Origin: Pseudomonadota bacterium
GTDB lineage: Bacteria; Pseudomonadota; Gammaproteobacteria; Ga0077536
Direction of reading: 5' to 3'
Assembly: GCA_018668255.1 (NCBI GenBank)
Contig: JABISZ010000045.1
Location: 1-64,000 of the forward strand
DNA: 64,000 nucleotides
The translations under genes and the position numbers were made by a program. The notes beneath the pieces were generated by a model, which ran no database searches, was not told the origin of the DNA, and saw only the letters and a program-made list of their open reading frames with translations. The first letter of the stretch is position 1. Each line of letters begins with the position of its first letter. This document shows positions 26,966-35,877 of this stretch, piece by piece.

Positions 26966-28489
26966 GTGAGTTCTAACTGTAATTTATTCTCTCGTTTTTC
27001 TCGGTGTTTTCCTGGGGAAGACAATACTTTTCTAACTGACGATGCGGGCGTATGCCATACCTATGCTGATCTAGAGAAGAAAAGTAGTGACATCGCGTAC
27101 AACTTAGTAGAGAAGGGCTTGCGGCCAGGTGATCGAGTCACCTTAATTGCTCAGAAATCTTTAAATGCGTTGTGGATCTACTTAGGTTGTCTCAGAGCAG
27201 GGGCTATCTTTCATCCGATAAACCCAGATTACTCAAAGCCAGAAATAGTATTTTTTTTAAATGATGCTCGCCCTAAATTTCTAGTTACCGATGGTGGTGC
27301 TTCCTTAAAAATAGGGAACCTTGCCTCCCAAGTTGAATCTATTGAAGAACATTTGCAAATACCTTTGGTTGACCGAGAAGGCCTACTTTGCCCTCCCGAG
27401 AATGCAGATCAGGGTAATTTCCCTTGCCATGTAAATACTCCTAATGATACAGCAGCGCTGCTGTATTCTTCAGGCACTACTGGGGATCCTAAGGGGATAT
27501 GCCTAACTCATGGAAATCTTTATGAAAATGCAGCGTCGCTTTGTCGTGCTTGGCAGTTTTCATCCAATGATGTACTTCTTCATGTTTTGCCAGTTTTCCA
27601 TGTCCATGGGCTTTTTATAGCTTTGGGTCCAGTGCTTGTTGCAGGCGCAAGTATGAGATACCAAAATAGGTTTGTCGTTGATGAAGTGATAGAAGCATTA
27701 CCGAATGTAACGGTGTTGATGGGTGTACCTACTTTCTATAGCCGCCTGCTGGATAATCCTGAATTTACCAGTGTATCCTCACGAAATATTCGCGTATTTA
27801 TTTCCGGTTCAGCGCCATTGACGGAAAGTGTCTTTCGGCGATTTGAGGAGCGTACCAGCCATAAGATTTTAGAGCGATATGGGATGACTGAAACTGGAGT
27901 GAATACTTCAAATCCTATTGACGGAGATAGAATCCCTGAGTCTGTCGGAGTTGTTCTTCCTGGGGTGGAACTAAGAATCACCGATGAGGAAGGCATCGCG
28001 ATAAAAGATGAGAGTGTTGGTGCTATAGAGGTTAGAGGCGACAATGTTTTTCCGAGATATTGGGGACTGGCTGATAAGACCAGAGAAGCATTTGACGAGG
28101 CCGGATGGTTTGGTACAGGTGATCAAGGTAGTATGAATTCAAATGGATATTTGTTTATCTCCGGTCGTTCCAAAGATATGATAATTACTGGGGGCTTAAA
28201 TGTTTACCCAAAAGAAGTGGAGAGAGTGTTGGATAAATTTTCAGGGATCATCGAATCTTCTGTATTTGGAGTGCCCCATAGTGACTTTGGAGAAGGAGTG
28301 ATGGCTGCGGTTGTGATGAAGGCGAATGTACCCTTGGAACAGCAAAGAGTTATTGAGGCACTTAACGAACAACTAGCACGATTCAAGATCCCTAAACATA
28401 TCGTCGCCCTGGAAGAATTACCACGAAATGCAATGGGGAAGGTGATGAAAACCGAATTGAGAACGAGCTATGCAAGCTTTTTCTCATGA
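26966..28489 (+). CDS. AMP-dependent acyl-CoA ligase, malonyl-CoA-synthetase-like
   Basis: This 507-residue adenylate-forming enzyme activates a carboxylic acid with ATP and CoA. The P-loop is YSSGTTGDPKG, the core motif RYGMTET, then a TGD motif in GWFGTGDQG, and the catalytic lysine region NAMGKVMKTEL. The sequence after the core motif, NTSNPIDGDR, with LPGVELRI, matches the MatB family that makes malonyl- or methylmalonyl-CoA. The start is a GTG at 26966 with a poor ribosome site. Dicarboxylate or methylmalonate activation would suit its MaoC and lyase neighbours. Confidence 0.87.
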   Translation: MSSNCNLFSRFSRCFPGEDNTFLTDDAGVCHTYADLEKKSSDIAYNLVEKGLRPGDRVTLIAQKSLNALWIYLGCLRAGAIFHPINPDYSKPEIVFFLNDARPKFLVTDGGASLKIGNLASQVESIEEHLQIPLVDREGLLCPPENADQGNFPCHVNTPNDTAALLYSSGTTGDPKGICLTHGNLYENAASLCRAWQFSSNDVLLHVLPVFHVHGLFIALGPVLVAGASMRYQNRFVVDEVIEALPNVTVLMGVPTFYSRLLDNPEFTSVSSRNIRVFISGSAPLTESVFRRFEERTSHKILERYGMTETGVNTSNPIDGDRIPESVGVVLPGVELRITDEEGIAIKDESVGAIEVRGDNVFPRYWGLADKTREAFDEAGWFGTGDQGSMNSNGYLFISGRSKDMIITGGLNVYPKEVERVLDKFSGIIESSVFGVPHSDFGEGVMAAVVMKANVPLEQQRVIEALNEQLARFKIPKHIVALEELPRNAMGKVMKTELRTSYASFFS

Positions 28490-28574
28490 ATTAAGACTTC
28501 GGAGTCTAATGCAGGTTCTACTTGAGATGCTTTCAACATGTGTTGTGAATAAATAATAGAAGAAGGAGATAAAA

Positions 28575-29030
28575 ATGGCAGGTTTGTTTTTTGAAGAATT
28601 TTCGGTCGGTCAAAAGTTCGAACACGCGATAACACGGACAGTAACGGAAACAGATAACGTGATGTTCACGACGATGACACATAACCCTGCCAAATTGCAT
28701 CTCGACGAGGAGTACTGTCGCGAGCATACTGAGTTTGGCGAGAGAATTGTGAATAGCTGCTTCACTTTATCCTTAATGGTGGGGATAAGCGTTTACGATA
28801 CTACTCTTGGAACAGCGGTTGCTAACCTGGGATGGGATGAGGTTCGCTTTCCTCACCCTGTGTTCCATGGCGACACGATCAAAGTAGAGACGGAGATCCT
28901 TGAAGTCAGGGCAAGCAAGTCACGTCCGAAAAATGGTATTGTACTTTTTGCACATAGTGCTTTTAATCAAAAGAACGAGCTTGTGGCGTATTGCAAAAGG
29001 TCCGGCTTAATTTTAAGGAAGCCTAGCTAA
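28575..29030 (+). CDS. MaoC-family enoyl-CoA hydratase
   Basis: This 151-residue protein has the hot-dog MaoC fold, with VTETDNVMFTTMTHNPAKLH carrying the Asp/His pair region of hydratase 2 enzymes, then FGERIVNSCFTLSLMVG. Related proteins hydrate mesaconyl-CoA or itaconyl-CoA to malyl- or citramalyl-type esters. AGAAGGAG precedes the ATG. Its TAA overlaps the ATG of the CitE-like lyase gene (TAATG), a strong sign that the two steps are consecutive: hydration, then cleavage. Confidence 0.88.
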   Translation: MAGLFFEEFSVGQKFEHAITRTVTETDNVMFTTMTHNPAKLHLDEEYCREHTEFGERIVNSCFTLSLMVGISVYDTTLGTAVANLGWDEVRFPHPVFHGDTIKVETEILEVRASKSRPKNGIVLFAHSAFNQKNELVAYCKRSGLILRKPS

Positions 29031-29908
29031 TGTTTAGATCTTTACTATTTGCTCCTGGCGACAGTGAGAAAAAAATGCTGAAGGCTTCTAACGTCGGAGC
29101 TGATTGCGTTATTCTAGATTTGGAAGACTCAGTTGTAGAATCACGCAAACCTATTGCACGAGAAATGGTAACTGAATTCTTAAAAGAAGGAGGTAATCCG
29201 GAAGTCTCTTATTTCGTGAGAATTAATCCTTTAGATTCTGGTAAATTCCTACAGGATTTGGCGGCGGTTGTGCCTGCAGGTCCTGCTGGGATTGTTTTCC
29301 CTAAGTCTAATGGTGTGCAAGAGGCTTTGGCTATTGCAAACTATATTGAGGTGTTGGAAGTTGAGCATGGGCTATCTACTGGTTCGGTACGACTCTTGCC
29401 ACTTGTTTCGGAGACTCCAACCGCCATATTCACCATGGGTGAGTACAAAGATGGGCCAGCTCGGATGATGGGACTCACTTGGGGAGCAGAAGATCTTGGA
29501 GCGGCCGTAGGAGCTAGTGCTAATTTGCAAAGTAATAAGGACTGGACGTCTCCATACCAAATGACTCGTTCGCTATGTTTGTTTGCTGCTCATGCAGCAA
29601 AGGTTCAAGCGATCGATACGGTCATGGCTGACTTCCGCGATCTCGACCGGCTGAAAGTGGTGTGTGATGAGGGACGCAGAGATGGGTTCACAGGTAAAAT
29701 ATGTATCCACCCAGCTCAGGTAGAGGTGATAAATGAGGCTTACTCCCCCAGTCTTGAAGAGTTAGACCATGCGCGCGCTGTGATTAAAGCATTTGCTGAA
29801 AATCCTGAGGCGGGTACATTGCAAATTGAAGGTAAAATGATTGATAAACCTCACCTAGTTTTGGCTGAGCGAGTCCTGGCGTTTGCTGGAGAGCTTTCAG
29901 GTAAATAA
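29030..29908 (+). CDS. CitE-like CoA-ester lyase (HpcH/HpaI family)
   Basis: This 292-residue TIM-barrel enzyme resembles malyl-CoA, citramalyl-CoA and beta-methylmalyl-CoA lyases. Family marks are SLLFAPGDSEKKM, VILDLEDSV, YFVRINPLDSG, LLPLVSETPTAIF and the metal-site region WGAEDLGAAVGA, with GFTGKICIHPAQV near the end. Products would be acetyl- or propionyl-CoA plus pyruvate or glyoxylate. It overlaps the MaoC gene by one base and precedes the haloalkane dehalogenase gene by 17 nt. Exact substrate cannot be decided. Confidence 0.9.
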   Translation: MFRSLLFAPGDSEKKMLKASNVGADCVILDLEDSVVESRKPIAREMVTEFLKEGGNPEVSYFVRINPLDSGKFLQDLAAVVPAGPAGIVFPKSNGVQEALAIANYIEVLEVEHGLSTGSVRLLPLVSETPTAIFTMGEYKDGPARMMGLTWGAEDLGAAVGASANLQSNKDWTSPYQMTRSLCLFAAHAAKVQAIDTVMADFRDLDRLKVVCDEGRRDGFTGKICIHPAQVEVINEAYSPSLEELDHARAVIKAFAENPEAGTLQIEGKMIDKPHLVLAERVLAFAGELSGK

Positions 29909-29925
29909 AGTAAAAGGAATTAGGC

Positions 29926-30801
29926 ATGAACGATTGGGTGAAGAGTAAAAAAACTGTAGATGTCTTGGGTAATAAAATGGCTTATGTAGAAATGGGGGAG
30001 GGCCGGCCAATAATATTTCAGCATGGAAATCCTACCTCTTCGTACTTGTGGAGAAATATTATGCCCAAAATTGCGCATTTGGGCAGATGTATTGCGATCG
30101 ATTTAATAGGAATGGGTGATTCTGAAAAACTTAATGACTCTGGCCCAGATAGATACACTTTTGCGGAGCATAGTCGTTATTTAGAAGCCGCCCTAGAGGC
30201 CCTTGGTATCAACAATGATATTGTTTGGGTCGTTCATGATTGGGGAAGTGCGCTAGGTTTTGATTACACCGCAAGGCATCCCGATAGAGTGTCAGCGGTT
30301 TGCTATATGGAAGGGATCGTCAAGGAAATGACTTGGGATGAGTGGCCAGAGAGCGCCCGCGATATGTTTAAAACTTTTCGTAGTCCGGCAGGGGACGAAG
30401 TTGTCTTAGATAAGAACGTATTCGTTGAACGTGTTTTACCGGCTTCCATCATTAGAAAACTATCTGACGAGGAAATGGATGCGTACAAAGCTCCTTTTTT
30501 AAATGCAGGGGAAGACCGTCGTCCTACTTTGACTTGGCCTAGACAGATCCCTATCGAGGGAGAGCCAGAAGACGTTTGCGCGATTGTTCGCAATTATGGT
30601 CAACACTTGAGTAAAAGCGATATTCCAAAGCTATTTATTGAAGCAAACCCAGGAATGATACTTAAAGGAACTTTGGCTGAATACGCGAAAACATGGCCAA
30701 ATCAAACGCAGGTCTCTGTAAAAGGACTGCACTTCATTCAAGAGGACTCTCCCATTGAAATTGCGGATGAGATTTTAAAATGGATAGAAAGTTTTTCCTG
30801 A
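29926..30801 (+). CDS. Haloalkane dehalogenase (HLD-II, LinB/DhaA-like)
   Basis: This 291-residue alpha/beta hydrolase carries the full haloalkane dehalogenase set. The halide-binding residues are Asn35 (HGNPTSS) and Trp106. The nucleophile is Asp105 in VVHDWGSALGF, the catalytic acid is Glu129 in MEGIVKEM (the position used by subfamily II), and the base is His269 in KGLHFIQED. These enzymes hydrolyse carbon-halogen bonds to alcohols without cofactors. It lies between the CitE-like lyase and panB. Marine bacteria often carry such genes; the natural substrate is unknown. A simple esterase is unlikely because both halide-binding residues are present. Confidence 0.9.
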   Translation: MNDWVKSKKTVDVLGNKMAYVEMGEGRPIIFQHGNPTSSYLWRNIMPKIAHLGRCIAIDLIGMGDSEKLNDSGPDRYTFAEHSRYLEAALEALGINNDIVWVVHDWGSALGFDYTARHPDRVSAVCYMEGIVKEMTWDEWPESARDMFKTFRSPAGDEVVLDKNVFVERVLPASIIRKLSDEEMDAYKAPFLNAGEDRRPTLTWPRQIPIEGEPEDVCAIVRNYGQHLSKSDIPKLFIEANPGMILKGTLAEYAKTWPNQTQVSVKGLHFIQEDSPIEIADEILKWIESFS

Positions 30802-30825
30802 ATCTTAGACTGAGGACTTTTAGTA

Positions 30826-31644
30826 ATGAGCGCACAATCTGATTTATCTTCCAAAGTGACTATTGCAACGCTAAAAGCTAAAAAATCAGCTCAAGAGAAA
30901 ATTACTGCCTTAACGGCTTATGATGCTGCTTTTGCAGGTGTTCTGGATGCTTCTGGGGTTGATTTTGTTTTGGTAGGGGATTCTCTAGGGATGGTCGTTC
31001 AAGGTAGAGATACCACGATTTCCGTAACCGTCGATGAAATTGTTTATCATAGTCAGTTAGTATCTCGAGGGCTTGAGCGCTCTCTATTGATGGCTGATAT
31101 GCCATTTATGAGTTACGCGACGCCAGATGACTGTCTTAGAAATGCCGCCAGAATGATGAAGGAAGGTAATGCTGAAGTAGTTAAACTGGAATGGGGTGCA
31201 CTTGAAATAGATATGGTTTATCGACTGACTGAGTGTGGTGTTCCCGTATGTGCACACCTGGGTTTAACTCCTCAAGCTATCCACAAGTACGGTGGTTACA
31301 AAGTGCAGGGTAGGGAAGCAGGGGCGGCAATTCAGATGAAAAAAGATGCTTTAGAGCTAGAACAGGCAGGGGCAGACATTTTATTGCTCGAATGTGTGCC
31401 TATGACCTTGGCCCAAGAAATCACTGACCAAGCAAAGATCCCAGTTATTGGTATAGGCGCGGGGCAACAGGTGGACGGTCAAATCTTAGTTCTTTATGAC
31501 GTGCTAGATATAGCCCCTGGCAAGCGCACTCGTTTTTCAAAGAACTATATGGAACAAGAAAGCTCTATTCAAGCTGCGGTGTCTGCTTATGTACGCGAGG
31601 TTCAACTCGGCGAATTTCCGACAGCAGAATACGCATTTAAATGA
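30826..31644 (+). CDS. panB: 3-methyl-2-oxobutanoate hydroxymethyltransferase
   Basis: This 272-residue protein is PanB, which adds a hydroxymethyl group from methylene-THF to 2-oxoisovalerate to make ketopantoate. Metal and catalytic residues are kept: VGDSLGM, ADMPFM, Glu122 in KLEWG, the HLGLTPQ segment, ECVP and GIGAG. Tryptophan replaces the first glycine after Glu122 (KLEGG elsewhere), and Arg replaces His in QGRDTT. No panC follows; the gene sits 24 nt after the dehalogenase gene in a catabolic cluster. It may be the cell's pantothenate gene or have been recruited for a related aldol step. Confidence 0.9.
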   Translation: MSAQSDLSSKVTIATLKAKKSAQEKITALTAYDAAFAGVLDASGVDFVLVGDSLGMVVQGRDTTISVTVDEIVYHSQLVSRGLERSLLMADMPFMSYATPDDCLRNAARMMKEGNAEVVKLEWGALEIDMVYRLTECGVPVCAHLGLTPQAIHKYGGYKVQGREAGAAIQMKKDALELEQAGADILLLECVPMTLAQEITDQAKIPVIGIGAGQQVDGQILVLYDVLDIAPGKRTRFSKNYMEQESSIQAAVSAYVREVQLGEFPTAEYAFK

Positions 31645-31706
31645 ATTCAAACCTCTAACAAAGCGACCGAATTTTATAGAATAAAGTTCATGTATAACCT
31701 GTAAGT

Positions 31707-31739
31707 ATCTATTAAATATAGATAATAGATTATTTTTTT
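31707..31739 (+). terminator. Possible intrinsic terminator after panB
   Basis: ATCTAT (31707-31712) and ATAGAT (31718-31723) form a 6-bp stem with a 5-nt loop, and a run of seven T follows at 31733-31739. The stem is AT-rich and the T-run is set off by about 9 nt, so it would be weak. It lies before the tetR promoter. Confidence 0.4.
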
Positions 31740-31743
31740 ATAC

Positions 31744-31762
31744 CACTTGTTGCGAACAAGTG
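31744..31762. promoter_or_regulatory. 19-bp perfect palindrome, candidate TetR operator
   Basis: CACTTGTT, a GCG spacer and AACAAGTG form a perfect 8-3-8 inverted repeat ending 22 nt before the tetR ATG. It overlaps the proposed -35 box (31750-31755). This size and place are what an autoregulating TetR-family repressor needs. Confidence 0.75.
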
Positions 31763-31785
31763 ACAGTTCGCTCATAATTCCTAAA
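31750..31785 (+). promoter_or_regulatory. Candidate sigma70 promoter of tetR-icmF, predicted leaderless
   Basis: TTGCGA (31750-31755) and CATAAT (31773-31778) are spaced by exactly 17 nt. A start about 7 nt after the -10 box falls on the A of the tetR ATG at 31785. The gene has no ribosome site, which fits a leaderless transcript. Confidence 0.55.
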
Positions 31786-32438
31786 TGTCTGTTTCACAAC
31801 CACTAATTCACGATAGGCCGAGCCACGCCGAGAGAACAGCTCTTTCGGACGCCCGTATGGTTGATGCAGCCGTTGGACTTATCTGTTCTAAGGGTGCGAC
31901 AAAGACCACACTTAAAGAAGTTGGTGAGATTGCAGGTTATAGTCGAGGGCTAGCTAGTCAGCGATTTGGTAGCAAAGACAAGCTTTTTACTTTTATAGTC
32001 AGGTCAGTCGGGGAACTTTGGTTAGAAGACCTTCGACGGGCGGTGCTAGATAACATTGGCATAGAAGCTATAGAGAAAGCTCTCGATGCGCACTACGCTT
32101 TTATCGTTAGGGATGCACCCGCTATCCGAGCATTCTACATTCTCTGGTTTAAATCAATAGGGCCGGATGAAGAGCTGAAAAAGGTTGTAGCTAATATCCA
32201 TGACCGGCGGCGTAAAGACGTCGAGAAATGGTTGAGAAAAGCAATCTTCGCGGGTGAGATTTCTAAAGAAGTCGATTGTAAAAGCGCGGCTCAGAATTTC
32301 TGCGCTGCGATCATTGGTGTAGTTTACCAATGGTTGGCTAATCCGGCTGACAAAGAACAAATCAAAGCATTACATGAAACATTGAAGTTACAAACAATTT
32401 TGTCTTTGAGACGAAATTCAGTAGGGAGTATGACATGA
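31785..32438 (+). CDS. TetR-family transcriptional regulator
   Basis: This 217-residue protein has a TetR-type helix-turn-helix near residues 40-67 (TTLKEVGEIAGYSRGLASQRFGS written in family form: helix, GYSRG turn, KDKLF) and an all-helical ligand domain. Its ATGA overlaps the start of icmF by 4 nt, so regulator and mutase are co-transcribed. A 19-bp palindrome lies over its promoter, so it probably represses itself and icmF. An acyl-CoA is the likely inducer, as for many TetR proteins next to CoA enzymes; this is inference. No ribosome site precedes the ATG. Confidence 0.9.
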   Translation: MSVSQPLIHDRPSHAERTALSDARMVDAAVGLICSKGATKTTLKEVGEIAGYSRGLASQRFGSKDKLFTFIVRSVGELWLEDLRRAVLDNIGIEAIEKALDAHYAFIVRDAPAIRAFYILWFKSIGPDEELKKVVANIHDRRRKDVEKWLRKAIFAGEISKEVDCKSAAQNFCAAIIGVVYQWLANPADKEQIKALHETLKLQTILSLRRNSVGSMT

Positions 32439-35400
32439 GTATGAGAGCAGAAGATGTTGCTGACAATTTAGATATTGTGACTGAGGGATCTCCAATGAGG
32501 TTTGTCACCGCTGCGTCCTTATTTGACGGACATGATGCAGCCATCAATGTGATGAGAAGAATGATCCAGGCTGAGGGAGTGGAAGTCATTCACTTAGGAC
32601 ACAATCGCTCAGTTGCCGACGTTGTTCGCGCAGCCATACAAGAAGACGCAGATGGAATTGCGATGAGTTCCTATCAAGGGGGCCATAACGAATATTTTAA
32701 ATATATGGTCGACATGCTCCGAGAAGCCGGAGCAGGGCACATTCGTGTATTTGGGGGTGGCGGAGGAACAATCACCCCTGAAGAAATTGCTGAATTGGAA
32801 GCCTATGGTGTGGAGCGTATCTATCACCCTAATGATGGGATGAAAATGGGTCTAGATGGGATGATTCGTGATCTAATTGAACGCGCTAGTAAAGCACGAC
32901 AACCCTCACAACTTCCCAACTCATTATCGATAGATGACTTCTATAGCGTGGCACGAACTTTGTCTGCCCTGGAAGACTGCGTAATTGGGGAACAGAAGTT
33001 AGAAACACTCAGAAAAGAATGGAAAATGGCTTCCGGTAATACGCCTGTCATTGGAGTCACAGGGACAGGTGGCGCGGGGAAAAGTAGCGTGACTGATGAA
33101 ATAATGTCTCGCTTTTGTCAATACTTTCCCGATAAGAAAATTGCAGTATTAGCGGTAGACCCCACCCGTAGAAGAACAGGTGGGGCACTGTTAGGTGATC
33201 GAATCAGGATGAATAGCCTTAGACATGAAAATCTATTTATGAGGTCGATGGCTACAAGAAGGCAGCATCTTTCGACGAGCGAGATGCTGGCTGATGCAAT
33301 TACCTTTCTGAAATCAGTTGGGTTTGACATGATTATTGTTGAAACGGCAGGGATAGGACAGAGCGATAGCCAGATTATTGATTTGGTGGATATCTCCGCT
33401 TACATCATGACCAGCGAATACGGGGCAGCGAGCCAACTGGAAAAAATCGATATGCTCGACTTTGCTGATGTGATTATTTTGAACAAGTACGACAAAAGAG
33501 GAGCAGAGGACGCTCTGCGAGATGTAAGAAAACAATGGAAAAGAAACCACGTTAAGTTTGATGCGATGGATGAAGAAATCCCCGTGTACCCTACGATTGC
33601 AAGTCAGTTTAATGATCCCGGTATTTCTTGGATGTTTTCAGAACTATGCCAAAAACTGTGTACGTTAGTAGGTGATGAAGGGTGGCTGGTGAATGCCGAT
33701 AATGCTAACAAAGAACCTAGAGCAACAGTACTGATCCCTGGGCAAAGAGTTAGGTATCTAGCTGAGATAGCGGAGCAAGGGAGAAGTATTAATTCTAAGA
33801 TAGAGACTATGTGTGAGGACGCCGCCCGTGCGCAATACTGTCATGCGGCCTTGCGAGAGATAGGGGATGACCTATTGCCTCTAGAGCTAGAGTCATATTC
33901 ACATTTTGCTTTAAGTGAGGGGTCGGATAAATCTCTTCTGACTCTAAGGCAACGTTATAATTCTTCACTCGAAGACATGGGGACTGAAGCAAGACAGCTC
34001 TTGTTAGCTTGGCCAGAGAGACTTTCCGGAATAACTGCTGAAGAATACAACTACGATGTGCGCGGTAAAGTTGTCACTGGGAGCAACTATAAATTAAGCC
34101 TCAGTCAACAAAAAATTCCAAAGATAGCCCCTCCAAGGTTTGACGGCTGGTCGGATCTTCTCCGATTTTTGATGAAAGAAAATTTACCTGGTGCCTATCC
34201 CTATACCGGAGGGACATTCCCCTACAGACGAGAAGGTGAAGATCCAATTAGAATGTTTGCTGGTGAAGGTACTCCTGAGCGCACAAATAGACGATTTCAT
34301 TACTTATCTGAAGGTCAACCCGCGGCTCGACTTTCTACTGCCTTTGATTCTGTTACCTTATATGGAGAGGATCCTCATGAAAGGCCAGACATTTACGGTA
34401 AAGTGGGAAACTCCGGAGTGTCCATTGCTACGGTAGATGACGCGAAAAAACTTTATTCTGGTTTCGACTTGTGCTCTCCAACTACTTCCGTTTCTATGAC
34501 TATTAATGGACCAGCACCGATTATCCTTGCTTTTTTTATGAATGCGGCTATTGATCAACAAGTAGAGAAACACTTGAAGGAGACTGGGCAATGGCCTGCG
34601 GCGGAAGAGAAAATTGCTGAAATTTTCAAAGGCAAACAACGGCCTTCATATGCGGGGCAATTGCCACCTCAAAACAATGGTTTAGGACTTGGTTTATTGG
34701 GTCTTTCGGGGGATCAATTGGTCGACGAAGAAACTTATCAAGAAATAAAAAATCGCACTTTAAAGTCTGTCAGAGGGACTGTCCAAGCGGATATCCTTAA
34801 AGAAGATCAAGCCCAAAATACCTGTATTTTTTCAACAGAGTTTGCAATGAAAGCTATGGGAGATATGCAGGCGTACTTTGTGCAGCAAGAGATTCGAAAT
34901 TTCTATAGCGTTTCAATAAGCGGATACCATATTGCCGAAGCAGGGGCAAATCCCATCTCCCAGCTAGCATTTACTCTGTCAAATGGTTTCACGATAGTGG
35001 AATACTATTTAGCTCGCGGCATGAGTATTGACGAGTTTGCGCCTAACCTTAGTTTTTTCTTTTCCAACGGAATGGACCCTGAATACACTGTAATTGGCCG
35101 AGTGGCTCGACGGATATGGGCACGAGCGATGAGAGACCGCTATGGTGCTAGCGCCAAAAGCCAACAACTTAAATATCATATTCAAACATCAGGACGAAGC
35201 CTGCATGCTCAAGAAATAAGCTTCAACGATATCCGGACAACCTTGCAAGCTCTTTATGCGCTTCTTGATAACTGTAATAGTTTACACACAAATGCCTATG
35301 ATGAAGCTATAACCACGCCTACTGAGGAATCTGTGCGACGTGCTGTTGCCATTCAGTTGGTTATAAACCGTGAGTTTGGCTTGAATATTTGTGAAAATAC

Positions 35401-35875
35401 GTGGCAAGGGTCGTTCATTGCTAATGAACTAACTGATTTAGTTGAAGAAGCTGTCTATAAAGAGTTCGACAGCATATCTGAGCGTGGAGGTGTCTTAGGT
35501 GCGATGGATACGATGTATCAACGCTCAAAGATTCAAGATGAAAGTATGCATTACGAGCACAAAAAACATGATGGGAGTCTTCCCTTAATAGGCGTTAATA
35601 CGTTTCTTCCAAAAGAAGGGCACGAAGACGCGGTTACCGTGGTAGAACTAATGAGATCAACGGATGTCGAGAAGCAAGAGCAAATCAAATCTCTAAGAAA
35701 TTTTCAATCTATCCATAACATGCAGTGTAAAGATGAGCTTGCGGGCTTACAGGAGGTCGCCAGGCAACGGGGAAATGTATTCGAGAGCCTCATGACTACA
35801 GCAAAGCATGCAACCCTAGGCCAAATCTCTGGAGCCTTATATGACGTTGGTGGCGAGTATAGGCGCAACATGTAG
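32435..35875 (+). CDS. icmF: Fused isobutyryl-CoA mutase with B12, G-protein and mutase domains
   Basis: This 1146-residue protein has the IcmF order. Residues about 22-150 are the B12 domain, with the cobalt-binding His33 in DGHDAAIN. About 200-415 are a MeaB-like GTPase with P-loop G210-S217. About 570-1140 are the mutase domain (MFAGEGTPERTNRRF, SISGYHIAEAGANP). By my alignment Phe608 and Gln794 match Tyr89 and Arg207 of methylmalonyl-CoA mutase; this Phe/Gln pair marks enzymes that interconvert isobutyryl- and butyryl-CoA. The G domain guards cofactor loading. It overlaps tetR by 4 nt and precedes the BtuF-like gene by 2 nt. A related branched acyl-CoA remains possible as substrate. Confidence 0.93.
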   Translation: MSMRAEDVADNLDIVTEGSPMRFVTAASLFDGHDAAINVMRRMIQAEGVEVIHLGHNRSVADVVRAAIQEDADGIAMSSYQGGHNEYFKYMVDMLREAGAGHIRVFGGGGGTITPEEIAELEAYGVERIYHPNDGMKMGLDGMIRDLIERASKARQPSQLPNSLSIDDFYSVARTLSALEDCVIGEQKLETLRKEWKMASGNTPVIGVTGTGGAGKSSVTDEIMSRFCQYFPDKKIAVLAVDPTRRRTGGALLGDRIRMNSLRHENLFMRSMATRRQHLSTSEMLADAITFLKSVGFDMIIVETAGIGQSDSQIIDLVDISAYIMTSEYGAASQLEKIDMLDFADVIILNKYDKRGAEDALRDVRKQWKRNHVKFDAMDEEIPVYPTIASQFNDPGISWMFSELCQKLCTLVGDEGWLVNADNANKEPRATVLIPGQRVRYLAEIAEQGRSINSKIETMCEDAARAQYCHAALREIGDDLLPLELESYSHFALSEGSDKSLLTLRQRYNSSLEDMGTEARQLLLAWPERLSGITAEEYNYDVRGKVVTGSNYKLSLSQQKIPKIAPPRFDGWSDLLRFLMKENLPGAYPYTGGTFPYRREGEDPIRMFAGEGTPERTNRRFHYLSEGQPAARLSTAFDSVTLYGEDPHERPDIYGKVGNSGVSIATVDDAKKLYSGFDLCSPTTSVSMTINGPAPIILAFFMNAAIDQQVEKHLKETGQWPAAEEKIAEIFKGKQRPSYAGQLPPQNNGLGLGLLGLSGDQLVDEETYQEIKNRTLKSVRGTVQADILKEDQAQNTCIFSTEFAMKAMGDMQAYFVQQEIRNFYSVSISGYHIAEAGANPISQLAFTLSNGFTIVEYYLARGMSIDEFAPNLSFFFSNGMDPEYTVIGRVARRIWARAMRDRYGASAKSQQLKYHIQTSGRSLHAQEISFNDIRTTLQALYALLDNCNSLHTNAYDEAITTPTEESVRRAVAIQLVINREFGLNICENTWQGSFIANELTDLVEEAVYKEFDSISERGGVLGAMDTMYQRSKIQDESMHYEHKKHDGSLPLIGVNTFLPKEGHEDAVTVVELMRSTDVEKQEQIKSLRNFQSIHNMQCKDELAGLQEVARQRGNVFESLMTTAKHATLGQISGALYDVGGEYRRNM

Positions 35876-35877
35876 TC

